Below are positions 1 through 5,296 of a stretch of 5,296 nt of DNA, piece after piece; the stretch's first letter is position 1; each line of letters starts with the position of its first letter. The stretch is from Hyphomicrobiales bacterium (GTDB taxonomy: Bacteria; Pseudomonadota; Alphaproteobacteria; Rhizobiales; Aestuariivirgaceae). The stretch is taken from contig JAHFPK010000208.1 in NCBI GenBank assembly GCA_023266715.1, positions 1-5,296 of the forward strand, in the 5' to 3' direction. The notes under the pieces were generated by a model, which was given only the letters and a program-made list of their open reading frames with translations, did not search any database and had not been told where the DNA came from. The translations under genes were made by a program, and so were the position numbers.

Positions 1-366
1 CCGGACATAGGCCCACCAGTTATAGTGATTGCTGCGGTCGACACCGCGCGGAGGCTTGATAAAAACGGCTGAAGAGGGCGCCAGTGAATCGAAGCTGGCG
101 TCGGGATAGTCCGCCGCTTTCGCCGGACGCTCGGTAAGCGTGACATAACCGCTGCCGTCCACGAAGCGCCTGAACTCGTCATTGGTGACGGTCGTGCGGT
201 CCATCCAGAATCCGCCCACAAGAACGCGGTGGGCCGGCGCTTCTTCCGGATAATGGTGGTCCGAACCCATCAGGAATTCACCGCCCGGCACCCACGCCAT
301 GTTGTCGAAGGGGGGCGCTTTCAAAGCAGACGCCGGAGGCGCAGCCATGACGCCTGTGCCGCTCAC
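1..366 (-). CDS. Formylglycine-generating enzyme (FGE/SUMF1 family), N-terminal 122 residues, cut by window edge
   Basis: Likely oxidises the active-site Cys of sulfatases to C-alpha-formylglycine in the cytoplasm, before export. Translation shows the FGE-sulfatase domain opening: M-A-W-V-P-G-G-E-F-L-M-G-S-D, then EEAPAHRVLVGGFWMDRTTV, T-N-D-E-F-R-R-F-V and, at the left edge, S-N-H-Y-N-W-W-A-Y-V-R, all typical of this family. There is no signal peptide, which fits a cytoplasmic enzyme. The catalytic cysteines lie in the C-terminal half, outside the window, so activity cannot be judged. I chose the GTG at 364-366 because a GAGGGAG ribosome site (376-382) sits 9 bases upstream. An ATG at 346-348 is an alternative, giving a start six residues later; an in-frame TAG lies just before the GTG. 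It is the third gene of the sulfatase operon, 49 bases after the small secreted protein, and the CTPTR sulfatase two genes upstream is its obvious substrate. Family call is firm; substrate pairing is inferred from position. Confidence 0.92.
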   Translation of the reverse strand, partial: MSGTGVMAAPPASALKAPPFDNMAWVPGGEFLMGSDHHYPEEAPAHRVLVGGFWMDRTTVTNDEFRRFVDGSGYVTLTERPAKAADYPDASFDSLAPSSAVFIKPPRGVDRSNHYNWWAYVR

Positions 367-415
367 CTATTTGTTCTCCCTCAACCCGTATGGCCCCTAT
401 GTCCGTCCAACGGTC

Positions 416-733
416 CTAATGGACATAAACTATGACATAGCGCCCGCTATAGTGCTGATAGTAGTGTCCGCCACAATGCCAATAATGGGCACCATTGATG
501 ACGACCTTCACGCAATGCGCAGGCAGGACACTTACATAGATGTGAGACCGGCGGACCACACGGCGGGTGACGCCGGCCACACTCCCAGGCGTTAACGGCC
601 GGCCAACCTTGGCCCTCGCTTCAGAAACAAATGGACCACGCATAAACAAGGCATTGAGATCCCCATTGAAGAGAAGTCCGAGGGCGGCAAGAGCCGTGAA
701 AAGTCCAAATCGTTTCAGTGGGTGCTTGGTCAT
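416..733 (-). CDS. Small secreted protein with Y-W-H-C-G-G motif, sulfatase-operon partner of unknown function
   Basis: A 105-residue protein. Residues 5-30 form a basic then hydrophobic signal sequence (K-R-F-G-L-F-T-A-L-A-A-L), with a plausible signal peptidase site after A-R-A at residue 41. The mature part has a G-R-P-L-T-P-G-S-V-A-G-V stretch, an Arg-rich patch (R-R-V-V-R-R) and a C-terminal core rich in Tyr and His. This core carries C74 in L-P-A-H-C and C87 in H-Y-W-H-C-G-G-H-Y-Y, which could form a disulfide once exported. I know of similar small secreted proteins near rhizobial sulfatase and FGE genes, but no assigned function. The ATG at 731-733 is preferred because AGGGAG lies 8 bases upstream; an in-frame ATG at 752-754 would sit before that site. 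It lies 68 bases after the sulfatase stop and 49 bases before FGE, so all three genes are probably co-transcribed. Existence as a gene is well supported; role is open. Confidence 0.8.
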   Translation of the reverse strand: MTKHPLKRFGLFTALAALGLLFNGDLNALFMRGPFVSEARAKVGRPLTPGSVAGVTRRVVRRSHIYVSVLPAHCVKVVINGAHYWHCGGHYYQHYSGRYVIVYVH

Positions 734-801
734 CGATGTAACTCCCTGATTCATCCTTGCGTAGCGTGCCCGGCGCTGGGGCGCCTGAGCAGCTGGTTCA
801 A

Positions 802-2307
802 CTAGTCGCCCAATTGATTGAACAGCGACGACGGGTCGGCAGCGACCGGCGGGGCTCCGAACGTAAGCTTGATCGCTTCCATGATCAGCAGTGGCGGTGC
901 CGACTCTTTCGCCAATGCCTCCATCTTGCCCTGCAACTCCTTGACCTTCTCCGGGTTCTTCTCGGCCAAATTGGTGGTTTCGGACTTGTCGGCGCCAAGA
1001 TCGAACAGTTCCACCCGTTGCGGAAGCGATGCTGCCCAAACAAGTTTCAAGTTCCCCTCGCGCACCGCGCCACCGGTCGGATCGACATTGTAGACCATCT
1101 CGGTTCGGGGCGACGGCTTGCCTTCGGCAATCGCGTCCCATACGTTCATGCCGTCCAGCGCTTTGTTCTTGCCGAGCTTGGCGCCGGCAAGTGCGGCGAG
1201 GGTCGGATACATGTCGACAACATGGATCATGCCGTCCACATCGCCGGCCTTGACCTTGCCCGGCCAGTTGACCAGCCCGCAGACGCGCGTTCCGCCCTCG
1301 TAGACGGTTCCTTTGCCTGAGCGGAAGGGGCCATTGTCGGCAGGGAGATTTTTGCCAACCTTGGACTCACCGGCGAACATGGCGTCCCGCACGCCGCCGT
1401 TATCGCTCTGGAATACGATGACGGTATTCTCCCGCATTTTCCGCTTTTCGACGGCGGCAACGACCCGGCCAACCTCGTCGTCCATGACCGACACCATGGC
1501 GGAATACAGCCGCCGCTGCTCGTCTTCGACGTGGGCATAGCGCTTAATGTATTCTTCCGGCGCCTGGAACGGCGAGTGCGGCGCAGTGAAGGCCAGGTAA
1601 AGGAACAGTGGCGTCTTGGCGTCGTGATGCTCGATCAGCTTTGCAGCCTCCTTACCGAAAAGGGTGTTGTCGAAGCCCTGTTCCTGCAGCGGCTTGTTGT
1701 TCCGGTACCAATCCTTGACGCCGTGCGACGCGTGCTTGAAATGATCGATTTCGCCGACTAGCGCCCCGTAGAAATAATCGAAACCGCGCTGACGGGGCCA
1801 GTATTCGGTCTTGCCGTGTCCTAGGTGCCACTTGCCGACAAGTGCGGTCTTGTAACCTGCATCCTTGAGCGTCTGCGGCAGAAGATATTCTTCGGTGGAA
1901 AGTCCGTAAGAGCCAGCCGAAGGAATGACCCCGCTCTGCAGACCGTAGCGCAACGGATAGCGCCCGGTCATCAGCGCGGCGCGGGTGGGCGTGCACATCG
2001 GCTGGGCATAGTATTGTCCAAGCCGGGCGCCGTCAGCCGCAAGCTTGTCGATATTGGGTGTCTTGATATCGGATCCATTGAAGCCGACATCCTTCCAGCC
2101 CAGGTCGTCGGCCACGATGTAAATAATGTTGGGAGGCGGACTGTCCTGAGCCAACGCCGGTTCAGAAAGGCCGGCCGGCAAAATTCCTGCCGCAATCCCA
2201 GCCGTCAAGAGCGATCCCCCGCCCAAAAGCACATCTCGCCGTTTCAATGTGATACTCTTGCCGGTTTCCATCTGCTGAGAGCATGCGTTGGTCTGCTCGT
2301 CACTCAT
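802..2307 (-). CDS. Tat-exported type I (formylglycine) arylsulfatase
   Basis: Hydrolyses sulfate esters in the periplasm; the natural substrate is unknown. The 501-residue protein opens with a twin-arginine signal (T-L-K-R-R-D-V-L-L, R23-R24), a Gly/Ala-rich hydrophobic stretch and a likely cleavage site after A-L-A at residue 53. The S1 sulfatase domain follows: metal ligands D67-D68 (V-A-D-D-L-G-W), the C105-T-P-T-R109 motif whose Cys becomes formylglycine, K159 and H161 in G-K-W-H-L-G-H-G, H244 in T-A-P-H-S-P, D302-N303 in S-D-N-G-G, and K332 in R-S-G-K-G. The set matches the arylsulfatase B-like active site with no key residue missing, and the length is normal. The start at 2305-2307 is chosen because GGGGAG lies 7 bases upstream; longer in-frame starts reach 2400 but add an unlikely leader before the Tat signal. 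First gene of the operon with the small secreted protein and FGE. Tat export agrees with a protein folded and modified in the cytoplasm. Confidence 0.96.
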   Translation of the reverse strand: MSDEQTNACSQQMETGKSITLKRRDVLLGGGSLLTAGIAAGILPAGLSEPALAQDSPPPNIIYIVADDLGWKDVGFNGSDIKTPNIDKLAADGARLGQYYAQPMCTPTRAALMTGRYPLRYGLQSGVIPSAGSYGLSTEEYLLPQTLKDAGYKTALVGKWHLGHGKTEYWPRQRGFDYFYGALVGEIDHFKHASHGVKDWYRNNKPLQEQGFDNTLFGKEAAKLIEHHDAKTPLFLYLAFTAPHSPFQAPEEYIKRYAHVEDEQRRLYSAMVSVMDDEVGRVVAAVEKRKMRENTVIVFQSDNGGVRDAMFAGESKVGKNLPADNGPFRSGKGTVYEGGTRVCGLVNWPGKVKAGDVDGMIHVVDMYPTLAALAGAKLGKNKALDGMNVWDAIAEGKPSPRTEMVYNVDPTGGAVREGNLKLVWAASLPQRVELFDLGADKSETTNLAEKNPEKVKELQGKMEALAKESAPPLLIMEAIKLTFGAPPVAADPSSLFNQLGD

Positions 2308-2420
2308 AGTCACTCTCCCCATTTTGCAAATCGAAGCTCTAATTTCGTCAGAATTGCCATTGTTCGGTTTTCTATAGCTTTGCATGCTGTAGTTGTTCAT
2401 GTCAAAGCCCGCGGTAAGTA
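2308..2420 (-). promoter_or_regulatory. Upstream region of the sulfatase operon, tentative promoter
   Basis: AT-rich stretch between the sulfatase start and the palindromic repeat, and the only place in the window where an operon promoter could lie close to the gene. On the minus strand it holds a perfect TTGACA (2405-2400). A TATAGA follows, but about 23 bases downstream, too far for a normal -35/-10 pair, so the exact promoter is not resolved. The ribosome site GGGGAG close to the ATG at 2307 is clear. I see no operator palindrome that would suggest a regulator. Confidence 0.3.
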
Positions 2421-2565
2421 AGAGCCCTCATCCGGCCTGTCGGCCACCTTCTCCCATTCGCTTCGCTCACGGGCGAAGGCCCTAATGATTATTGCCTTCT
2501 CCCGTCCTGCGTAGCAAAGCGAAGCAGGATGGGAGAAGGTGGCCGACAGGCCGGATGAGGGCCCT
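2421..2565. repeat. Nested palindromic intergenic element, RIME-like
   Basis: Two 36-base outer arms (2421-2456 and 2530-2565) are reverse complements with 35 of 36 positions matching. Inside lie two smaller hairpins. One is CCTTCTCCC (2447-2455) against GGGCGAAGG (2471-2479), 8 of 9 pairs, overlapping the inner end of the left arm. The other is 2495-2510 against 2524-2539, 16 positions with a single G-T wobble and a 13-base loop. The CCGGCCTGTCGGCCACCTTC theme and nested layout resemble the rhizobial intergenic mosaic elements (RIME), which are non-coding and present in many copies; that assignment is from memory and needs a genome-wide search. A transcript of this region would fold into a strong hairpin, so it may end or insulate transcription between the sulfatase promoter region and its neighbour. 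It ends exactly where the minus-strand gene remnant begins. Confidence 0.8.
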
Positions 2566-2742
2566 TGGAATATCACTGCGCGTGAGATTAACGAAGTGAA
2601 CGCCCATGGCCCCCTTGGCGCAGTTCAGGTGCCCTTCCATCGTCGAGCCGTCGTGGTGGACGCAGCCCACCGTTAACAGATAGAGATCGCGGACGGCAAC
2701 GTAGGGATCTTCATGCTTGGCAAGCGCATGGCCTGAGAATGA
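2566..2742 (-). pseudogene. Truncated remnant of a secreted-type hypothetical protein gene
   Basis: An open minus-strand frame of 59 codons between an in-frame TAG (2743-2745) and the palindromic repeat reads like real protein: H-E-D-P-Y-V-A-V-R-D-L-Y-L-L, then G-C-V-H-H-D-G, and K-G-A-M-G-V-H-F-V-N. The G-C-V...G-A-M-G-(I/V)-H-F-V-N pattern recalls a family of small exported bacterial proteins of unknown function; this is a resemblance from memory. The family-like sequence runs up to the repeat boundary and then changes to repeat-derived residues, so the 3' end has been lost. No in-frame start or signal peptide is visible upstream; in-frame starts occur only inside (GTG 2668-2670). The piece is therefore probably a dead fragment. 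It could instead be a chance frame, but the residue pattern argues against that. Confidence 0.5.
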
Positions 2743-2820
2743 CTACCTTGCCGATTGAGGCAATGGCATTCTTTGCAGCCGCTGGCCACGATGGATCTGT
2801 TATCAACGCGGGAGGCTGGC

Positions 2821-3589
2821 ATGCAATACGCTAAAGCTTTTACTGATGCATTGCAGTTCATGTGGGGAGAAGGATTTCTCTCGCCTGGCGGACATGAAGA
2901 AATTGATGACATGTTGGAAGGGCACAACCTGGCGGGAAAGCGCGTACTCGATATTGGCTCCGGTTTGGGTGCGTCGATGTGCACCTCGTCATCAGGCATG
3001 GGGCGGCTGAGGTCACTGGTATCGACGTGGAAGATCAACTGATCGAAGCCTCCCGCGCCTTTGTTGCTGACCGCGGCCTTGCCAGGCAGATCATTTTCAT
3101 GCTGGTGGAGCCCGGTCTGTTGCCATTTCCGGACAACCATTTCGACATGGTATTCACCAAGGACGCCATGGTCCATATTCCGGATAAGGCGGCTCTCTAC
3201 AGTGAGGTTTTGAGGGTATTGAAACCGGGCGGTCATTTTATCGCTGCAGATTGGCTATGGGCTGAAGGAGCGGAAACCAGTCCGGCGGTTCAAGCCTGGC
3301 TGTTCAAGGGACCTCTCAAGTTCACTTTTACTACACCGGCCGAAGCAGCGGCGGCGATGCGGCAAGCTGGCTTCCTGGATGCAGCAGTGACTGACCGGCG
3401 GCTCTCCAGCAAACATCGAACAGGGAAGAAATTGAAACTCTGGAGGGGCCTGCCCGGCAACGACTGGCCGCGATTGTCGGAGAAGTAATGGCTTTAAGTC
3501 GTCTTGCCAGTGCCCGCGGACGACAAAGCGTGCTCGATTCCGGCGACCTCATTCCAAGCCATTTCAGCGGCCGAAAACTTGTGACCTGA
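2821..3589 (+). pseudogene. Class I SAM-dependent methyltransferase, phosphoethanolamine-methyltransferase-like, broken by two frameshifts
   Basis: Encodes a small-molecule methyltransferase in three successive frames. Segment one (2821-2970) has the Q-F-M-W-G-E-G-F-L-S-P-G-G opening and SAM motif I V-L-D-I-G-S-G-L-G. Segment two (to 3398) continues with V-D-V-H-L-V, the acidic strand V-T-G-I-D-V-E, K-D-A-M-V-H-I-P-D-K and L-K-P-G-G-H-F. Segment three (3401-3589) gives N-R-E-E-I-E-T-L-E-G-P-A-R, then D-S-G-D-L-I-P-S-H-F and a TGA stop. Adding one base near 2971 and one near 3399 joins them into 256 residues, with motif I at about 42-51, D69 as the ribose-binding acidic residue and K114-D115 after it. 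The fold and overall pattern are like phosphoethanolamine or glycine-betaine type N-methyltransferases; the acceptor is unknown. The ATG at 2821 follows GGGAGG (2810-2815) by 5 bases; an ATG at 2791 is an alternative. As sequenced it cannot make a full enzyme. Real inactivation and sequencing error both remain possible. Confidence 0.85.
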
Positions 3590-3691
3590 CGAAACGCAGC
3601 GGAGTGCAACCTGCTCCCCCCGCTAATTAATATTGTTTCAGTGCCGGATTTTCATATTAGCGACTCAATTCAGAATCGTTTCATGGCATAA
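3590..3691. other. Convergent intergenic gap
   Basis: An AT-rich 102-base spacer separates the methyltransferase stop from the end of the oppositely oriented regulator gene. The only structure I see is CGCTAAT (3621-3627) against ATTAGCG (3656-3662), a 7-base inverted repeat with a 28-base loop. That is too weak to call a terminator with confidence. Confidence 0.3.
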
Positions 3692-4135
3692 TTAAGCTTC
3701 CGCTTTGGTCATCCCGTCACGCAGCAACTGAACCTCGCGGTTAAGATCGATCATCTCCGGCACGGTAAATCCGGAACGGCGTAATAGCGTATCTGTGAGG
3801 CAACCCGTCTTAGCATGAAGGTTGGTGCCCTTAAGGCTCAGATGGACTTGGACCTGACGTTCATCCGAAGCACCACGCTGGCGTTTCACAAATCCCGCGC
3901 TTTCCAGCCGTTTCACAGCCGGAGTGATCGTGCTTGGCTCAAGCGCCAGTCTATGGGCAATTGCTGTAATGGTCAGGCCGTCTATTTCCCAAAGAGCACT
4001 CAGTACGATATATTGGGTATACGTAACGCCTAGCTTATCGAGCATCGGCTTGTAGGCACGTTGAATGGCAATCGAAGCTGAGTAGATTGAAAAACAGAGT
4101 TGGCTATCGAGCGGAAGTGTGGGGGCGTCGCCCAT
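3692..4135 (-). CDS. MarR-family transcriptional regulator, OhrR-like organic peroxide sensor
   Basis: A 147-residue winged-helix repressor. The N-terminus D-S-Q-L-C-F-S-I-Y-S-A matches OhrR, whose reactive Cys is oxidised by organic hydroperoxides to release DNA. Here that Cys is C14, with Y18 and Y28 at the same +4 and +14 offsets as the tyrosines that contact the sensing Cys in Bacillus OhrR. The DNA-binding helices are at about 55-80 (T-I-T-A-I-A-H-R-L, then E-P-S-T-I-T-P-A-V-K-R-L-E) and the wing at about 81-100 (K-R-Q-R-G-A-S-D-E-R-Q-V). C112 could be the resolving Cys of a two-Cys OhrR. The ATG at 4133-4135 follows AAGGAGA by 5 bases; the frame continues upstream to 4324 but would run back through the promoter region and past the hydrolase start. 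It is divergent from the hydrolase gene and probably controls it and itself. No ohr peroxidase gene is in the window, so the inducing signal and target are inferred. Confidence 0.88.
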   Translation of the reverse strand: MGDAPTLPLDSQLCFSIYSASIAIQRAYKPMLDKLGVTYTQYIVLSALWEIDGLTITAIAHRLALEPSTITPAVKRLESAGFVKRQRGASDERQVQVHLSLKGTNLHAKTGCLTDTLLRRSGFTVPEMIDLNREVQLLRDGMTKAEA

Positions 4136-4283
4136 CGTCGTCTCCTTGGTTCGATCAGTTTCATAACCTTTACCACGAAAAAGTATATCGCGATAAAGAA
4201 ATCGCTTTGCAAAGTTCACGGTGCATGGTAAACGATGATTATCGTGATAATGATTATCGCAAAATACAAGAAGAGATACAAAA
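4136..4283. promoter_or_regulatory. Divergent promoter and operator region between the OhrR-like gene and the hydrolase
   Basis: AT-rich 148-base spacer. For the regulator, the minus strand shows TATACT (4187-4182) as a good -10, with TTGCAA about 19 bases upstream as a possible -35. For the hydrolase, TTCACG (4215-4220) and GATTAT (4237-4242), 16 bases apart, are a weak candidate pair. Inverted repeats lie at 4186-4195 (TATCGCGATA, overlapping the regulator -10), at 4238-4251 (ATTATC-GT-GATAAT) and, sharing an arm, at 4246-4258 (GATAAT-G-ATTATC). The 10-mer ATGATTATCG occurs at 4235 and 4250. These could be repressor sites for both genes, but they do not look like the TACAATT-type OhrR operator I know. 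The ribosome site for the hydrolase is poor (GAAGAGA before the ATG). Confidence 0.6.
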
Positions 4284-5047
4284 ATGACCCAAACCCTGAT
4301 CGCCGCCGCCGCAGCGCTCGCCATGGCCGCGGTCGCATTGAATCCCGTTCAAGCTGCACCTGCCGGTGCAAAGAACATCGTCCTTGTCCACGGTGGTTTC
4401 GTCGATGGCTCCGGTTGGCAGGGTGTCTATAACATTCTGAAAAAGGACGGTTACAACGTCAGCATCGTCCAGAACCCGACCCCGCCTCGCTGGCCGATGA
4501 TGTCGCGGTCACCAAGCGCACGATTGCCCAGCAGGATGGCCCTGTCGTTCTTGTCGGTCATTCCTATGGCGGCGTTGTCGTCAGTGAAGCCGGTACGGAT
4601 GAGAAGGTAAAAGCCGTTGTCTACATCGCGGCATTTGCACCCGACAAAGGCGAGTCTGTTTCGTCGCTGATCGCCAATCCGCCTGCCGGCGCTCCCGTGC
4701 CGCCGATCCTGCCGCCAGTTGATGGTTTCCTGTTTCTAGACAAGGCCAAATTCGCCGATTCCTTCGCGGCAGACGTCGATGGCGAAACCGCGTCATTCAT
4801 GGCCGACTCGCAGGTTTCGTGGGGGGTGGAGGCTCTGAGTGGTTCTGTGACCGATCCGGTCTGGAAGAGCAAGCCAAGCTACTATTTGGTTGCAGCGAAC
4901 GACCGCATGATCCCGCCGCCTGCGCAGCGCATGATGGCCCAACGCGCCGGATCGACTGTTGTGGAAACGGCTGGCAGCCATGCCGTGTACGTTTCCAAGC
5001 CGGAAGTCGTTGCAGCTCTCATTGAGCAGGCCGCCACCGCCAAGTGA
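4284..5047 (+). pseudogene. Secreted alpha/beta hydrolase, broken by one frameshift
   Basis: Likely an exported esterase-like hydrolase; substrate unknown. The first segment (4284 to about 4481) gives a signal peptide (Ala-rich, ending L-N-P-V-Q-A near residue 24) and the family start K-N-I-V-L-V-H-G-G-F-V-D-G-S-G-W with the oxyanion H-G-G. The second segment (from about 4484) continues S-L-A-D-D-V-A-V-T-K-R, then the nucleophile elbow G-H-S-Y-G-G, and ends with N-D-R-M-I-P-P and G-S-H-A-V-Y-V-S-K-P. Removing two C at 4482-4483 gives a smooth 253-residue protein reading Q-N-P-T-A-S-L-A-D-D, with Ser93, Asp206 and His232 as the presumed triad; losing one base would also shift the frame but fits the family spacing less well. 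As sequenced, translation runs on to a stop at 4608-4610. Only the frame is broken, all catalytic residues remain, so recent decay or a sequence error is likely. The signal n-region (M-T-Q-T-L) has no Lys or Arg, which is unusual. Confidence 0.85.
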
Positions 5048-5062
5048 ATTTCGGTCTTTCTG

Positions 5063-5093
5063 ATGCCGGAGCGTCTCCCAAACGCTCCGGTAT
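5063..5093 (+). terminator. Hairpin terminator after the hydrolase gene
   Basis: CCGGAGCGT (5066-5074) and ACGCTCCGG (5082-5090) form a perfect 9-base-pair stem with a 7-base loop. Three more pairs, one of them G-T, extend it to 5063-5093. It begins 15 bases after the hydrolase stop. The following T tract is short and broken (TTTCCT), so it may be a weak intrinsic terminator or a 3'-end stabiliser. Confidence 0.7.
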
Positions 5094-5296
5094 TTCCTCG
5101 TCAATGCCGTGCTCATCGAAGTCAGGTGCGCAAGGCCCGCTTGAACAGGAAGGGCGGGAGAGGCATCGGCAGAGTTTCCGCTTTGAAAACGTGGCCGAAT
5201 GTCCTCAAATGGCGCATCTGCGACATGCGAGCTTGGCAGGATCGATCTTTATTCGAGGTTGTCCTCATTGATCGTCGTTTGTGAGTACACGCCCTT
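5094..5296. other. Right-hand end with no supported gene
   Basis: Two open frames here (5044-5271 and 5063-5284) begin inside the hydrolase stop region or the hairpin and show no recognisable motif, ribosome site or credible composition, so I do not call them. The final bases (GTTTGTGAGTACACGCCC) vaguely recall the end of IS5-type insertion sequences in rhizobia. With only one end visible this cannot be supported. Confidence 0.4.

Noticed and set aside
772..785. Small hairpin GGCGC-TGGG-GCGCC between sulfatase and small protein
   Set aside because: The stem is only five pairs and no T tract follows, so it is not a convincing terminator inside a probable operon.
416..1141. Long 241-codon minus-strand frame upstream of the small secreted protein
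   Set aside because: The part above 733 overlaps the sulfatase gene in another frame and has no motif. The signal peptide and ribosome site place the true start at 733.
2308..2400. Longer sulfatase start at 2400
   Set aside because: It would add 31 residues before the twin-arginine signal, while the ATG at 2307 has a strong ribosome site at normal spacing.
1825..2421. 198-codon plus-strand frame opposite the sulfatase
   Set aside because: It lies antisense to a well-conserved sulfatase domain and its residues show no family pattern.
2421..2565. CRISPR-like repeat
   Set aside because: There are only two arms and they are inverted, with no spacers; it is a palindromic element.
2673..3236. 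187-codon minus-strand frame opposite the methyltransferase
   Set aside because: It is a shadow of the plus-strand gene, with no recognisable domain and no ribosome site.
5044..5284. Two overlapping plus-strand frames after the hydrolase
   Set aside because: They start within the hydrolase stop region or hairpin, lack ribosome sites and show no protein-like conservation that I can recognise.

Overview
The window looks like a chromosomal accessory region of an alphaproteobacterium, most likely of the order Hyphomicrobiales (Rhizobiales; Mesorhizobium, Phyllobacterium or Brucella relatives). The reasons are moderately GC-rich coding DNA, protein families common in rhizobia, and a mosaic intergenic palindrome at 2421-2565 that resembles the RIME-type repeats of rhizobia. 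The genus is an inference from style and was not tested by a search.

Left part (1-2420, minus strand): a compact, apparently intact sulfatase operon, read right to left. It runs from a Tat-exported S1-type arylsulfatase with the C-T-P-T-R formylglycine motif (802-2307), through a small secreted Tyr/His-rich protein with a Y-W-H-C-G-G motif (416-733), to the N-terminal part of a formylglycine-generating enzyme (FGE, 1-366), which leaves the window at its left edge. FGE converts the sulfatase Cys to formylglycine in the cytoplasm and the folded sulfatase then leaves by Tat. The role of the small secreted protein is unknown, and it is the least described member of the cassette.

Middle (2421-3589): a 145-bp nested palindromic element directly abuts a degraded minus-strand gene remnant (2566-2742). 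After it comes a plus-strand SAM-dependent methyltransferase gene of the phosphoethanolamine-methyltransferase-like kind. This gene is broken by two single-base losses, but its three frame segments join into a complete 256-residue protein.

Right part (3692-5093): an OhrR-like MarR-family repressor with an apparent peroxide-sensing cysteine (minus strand) is divergent from a secreted alpha/beta hydrolase (plus strand). The 148-bp intergenic region between them is AT-rich and carries several palindromes and a direct repeat that could be operators. The hydrolase frame is also broken once, near 4482, and a hairpin terminator follows its stop. The last ~200 bases hold no gene I can support.

I did not find CRISPR arrays, tRNA or rRNA genes, or a complete insertion sequence. 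The main points for a second look are the sulfatase/small protein/FGE cassette, the pairing of an OhrR-like sensor with a hydrolase instead of an Ohr peroxidase, and the three frame breaks clustered in 1.5 kb. Those breaks mean either real gene decay or sequence error.
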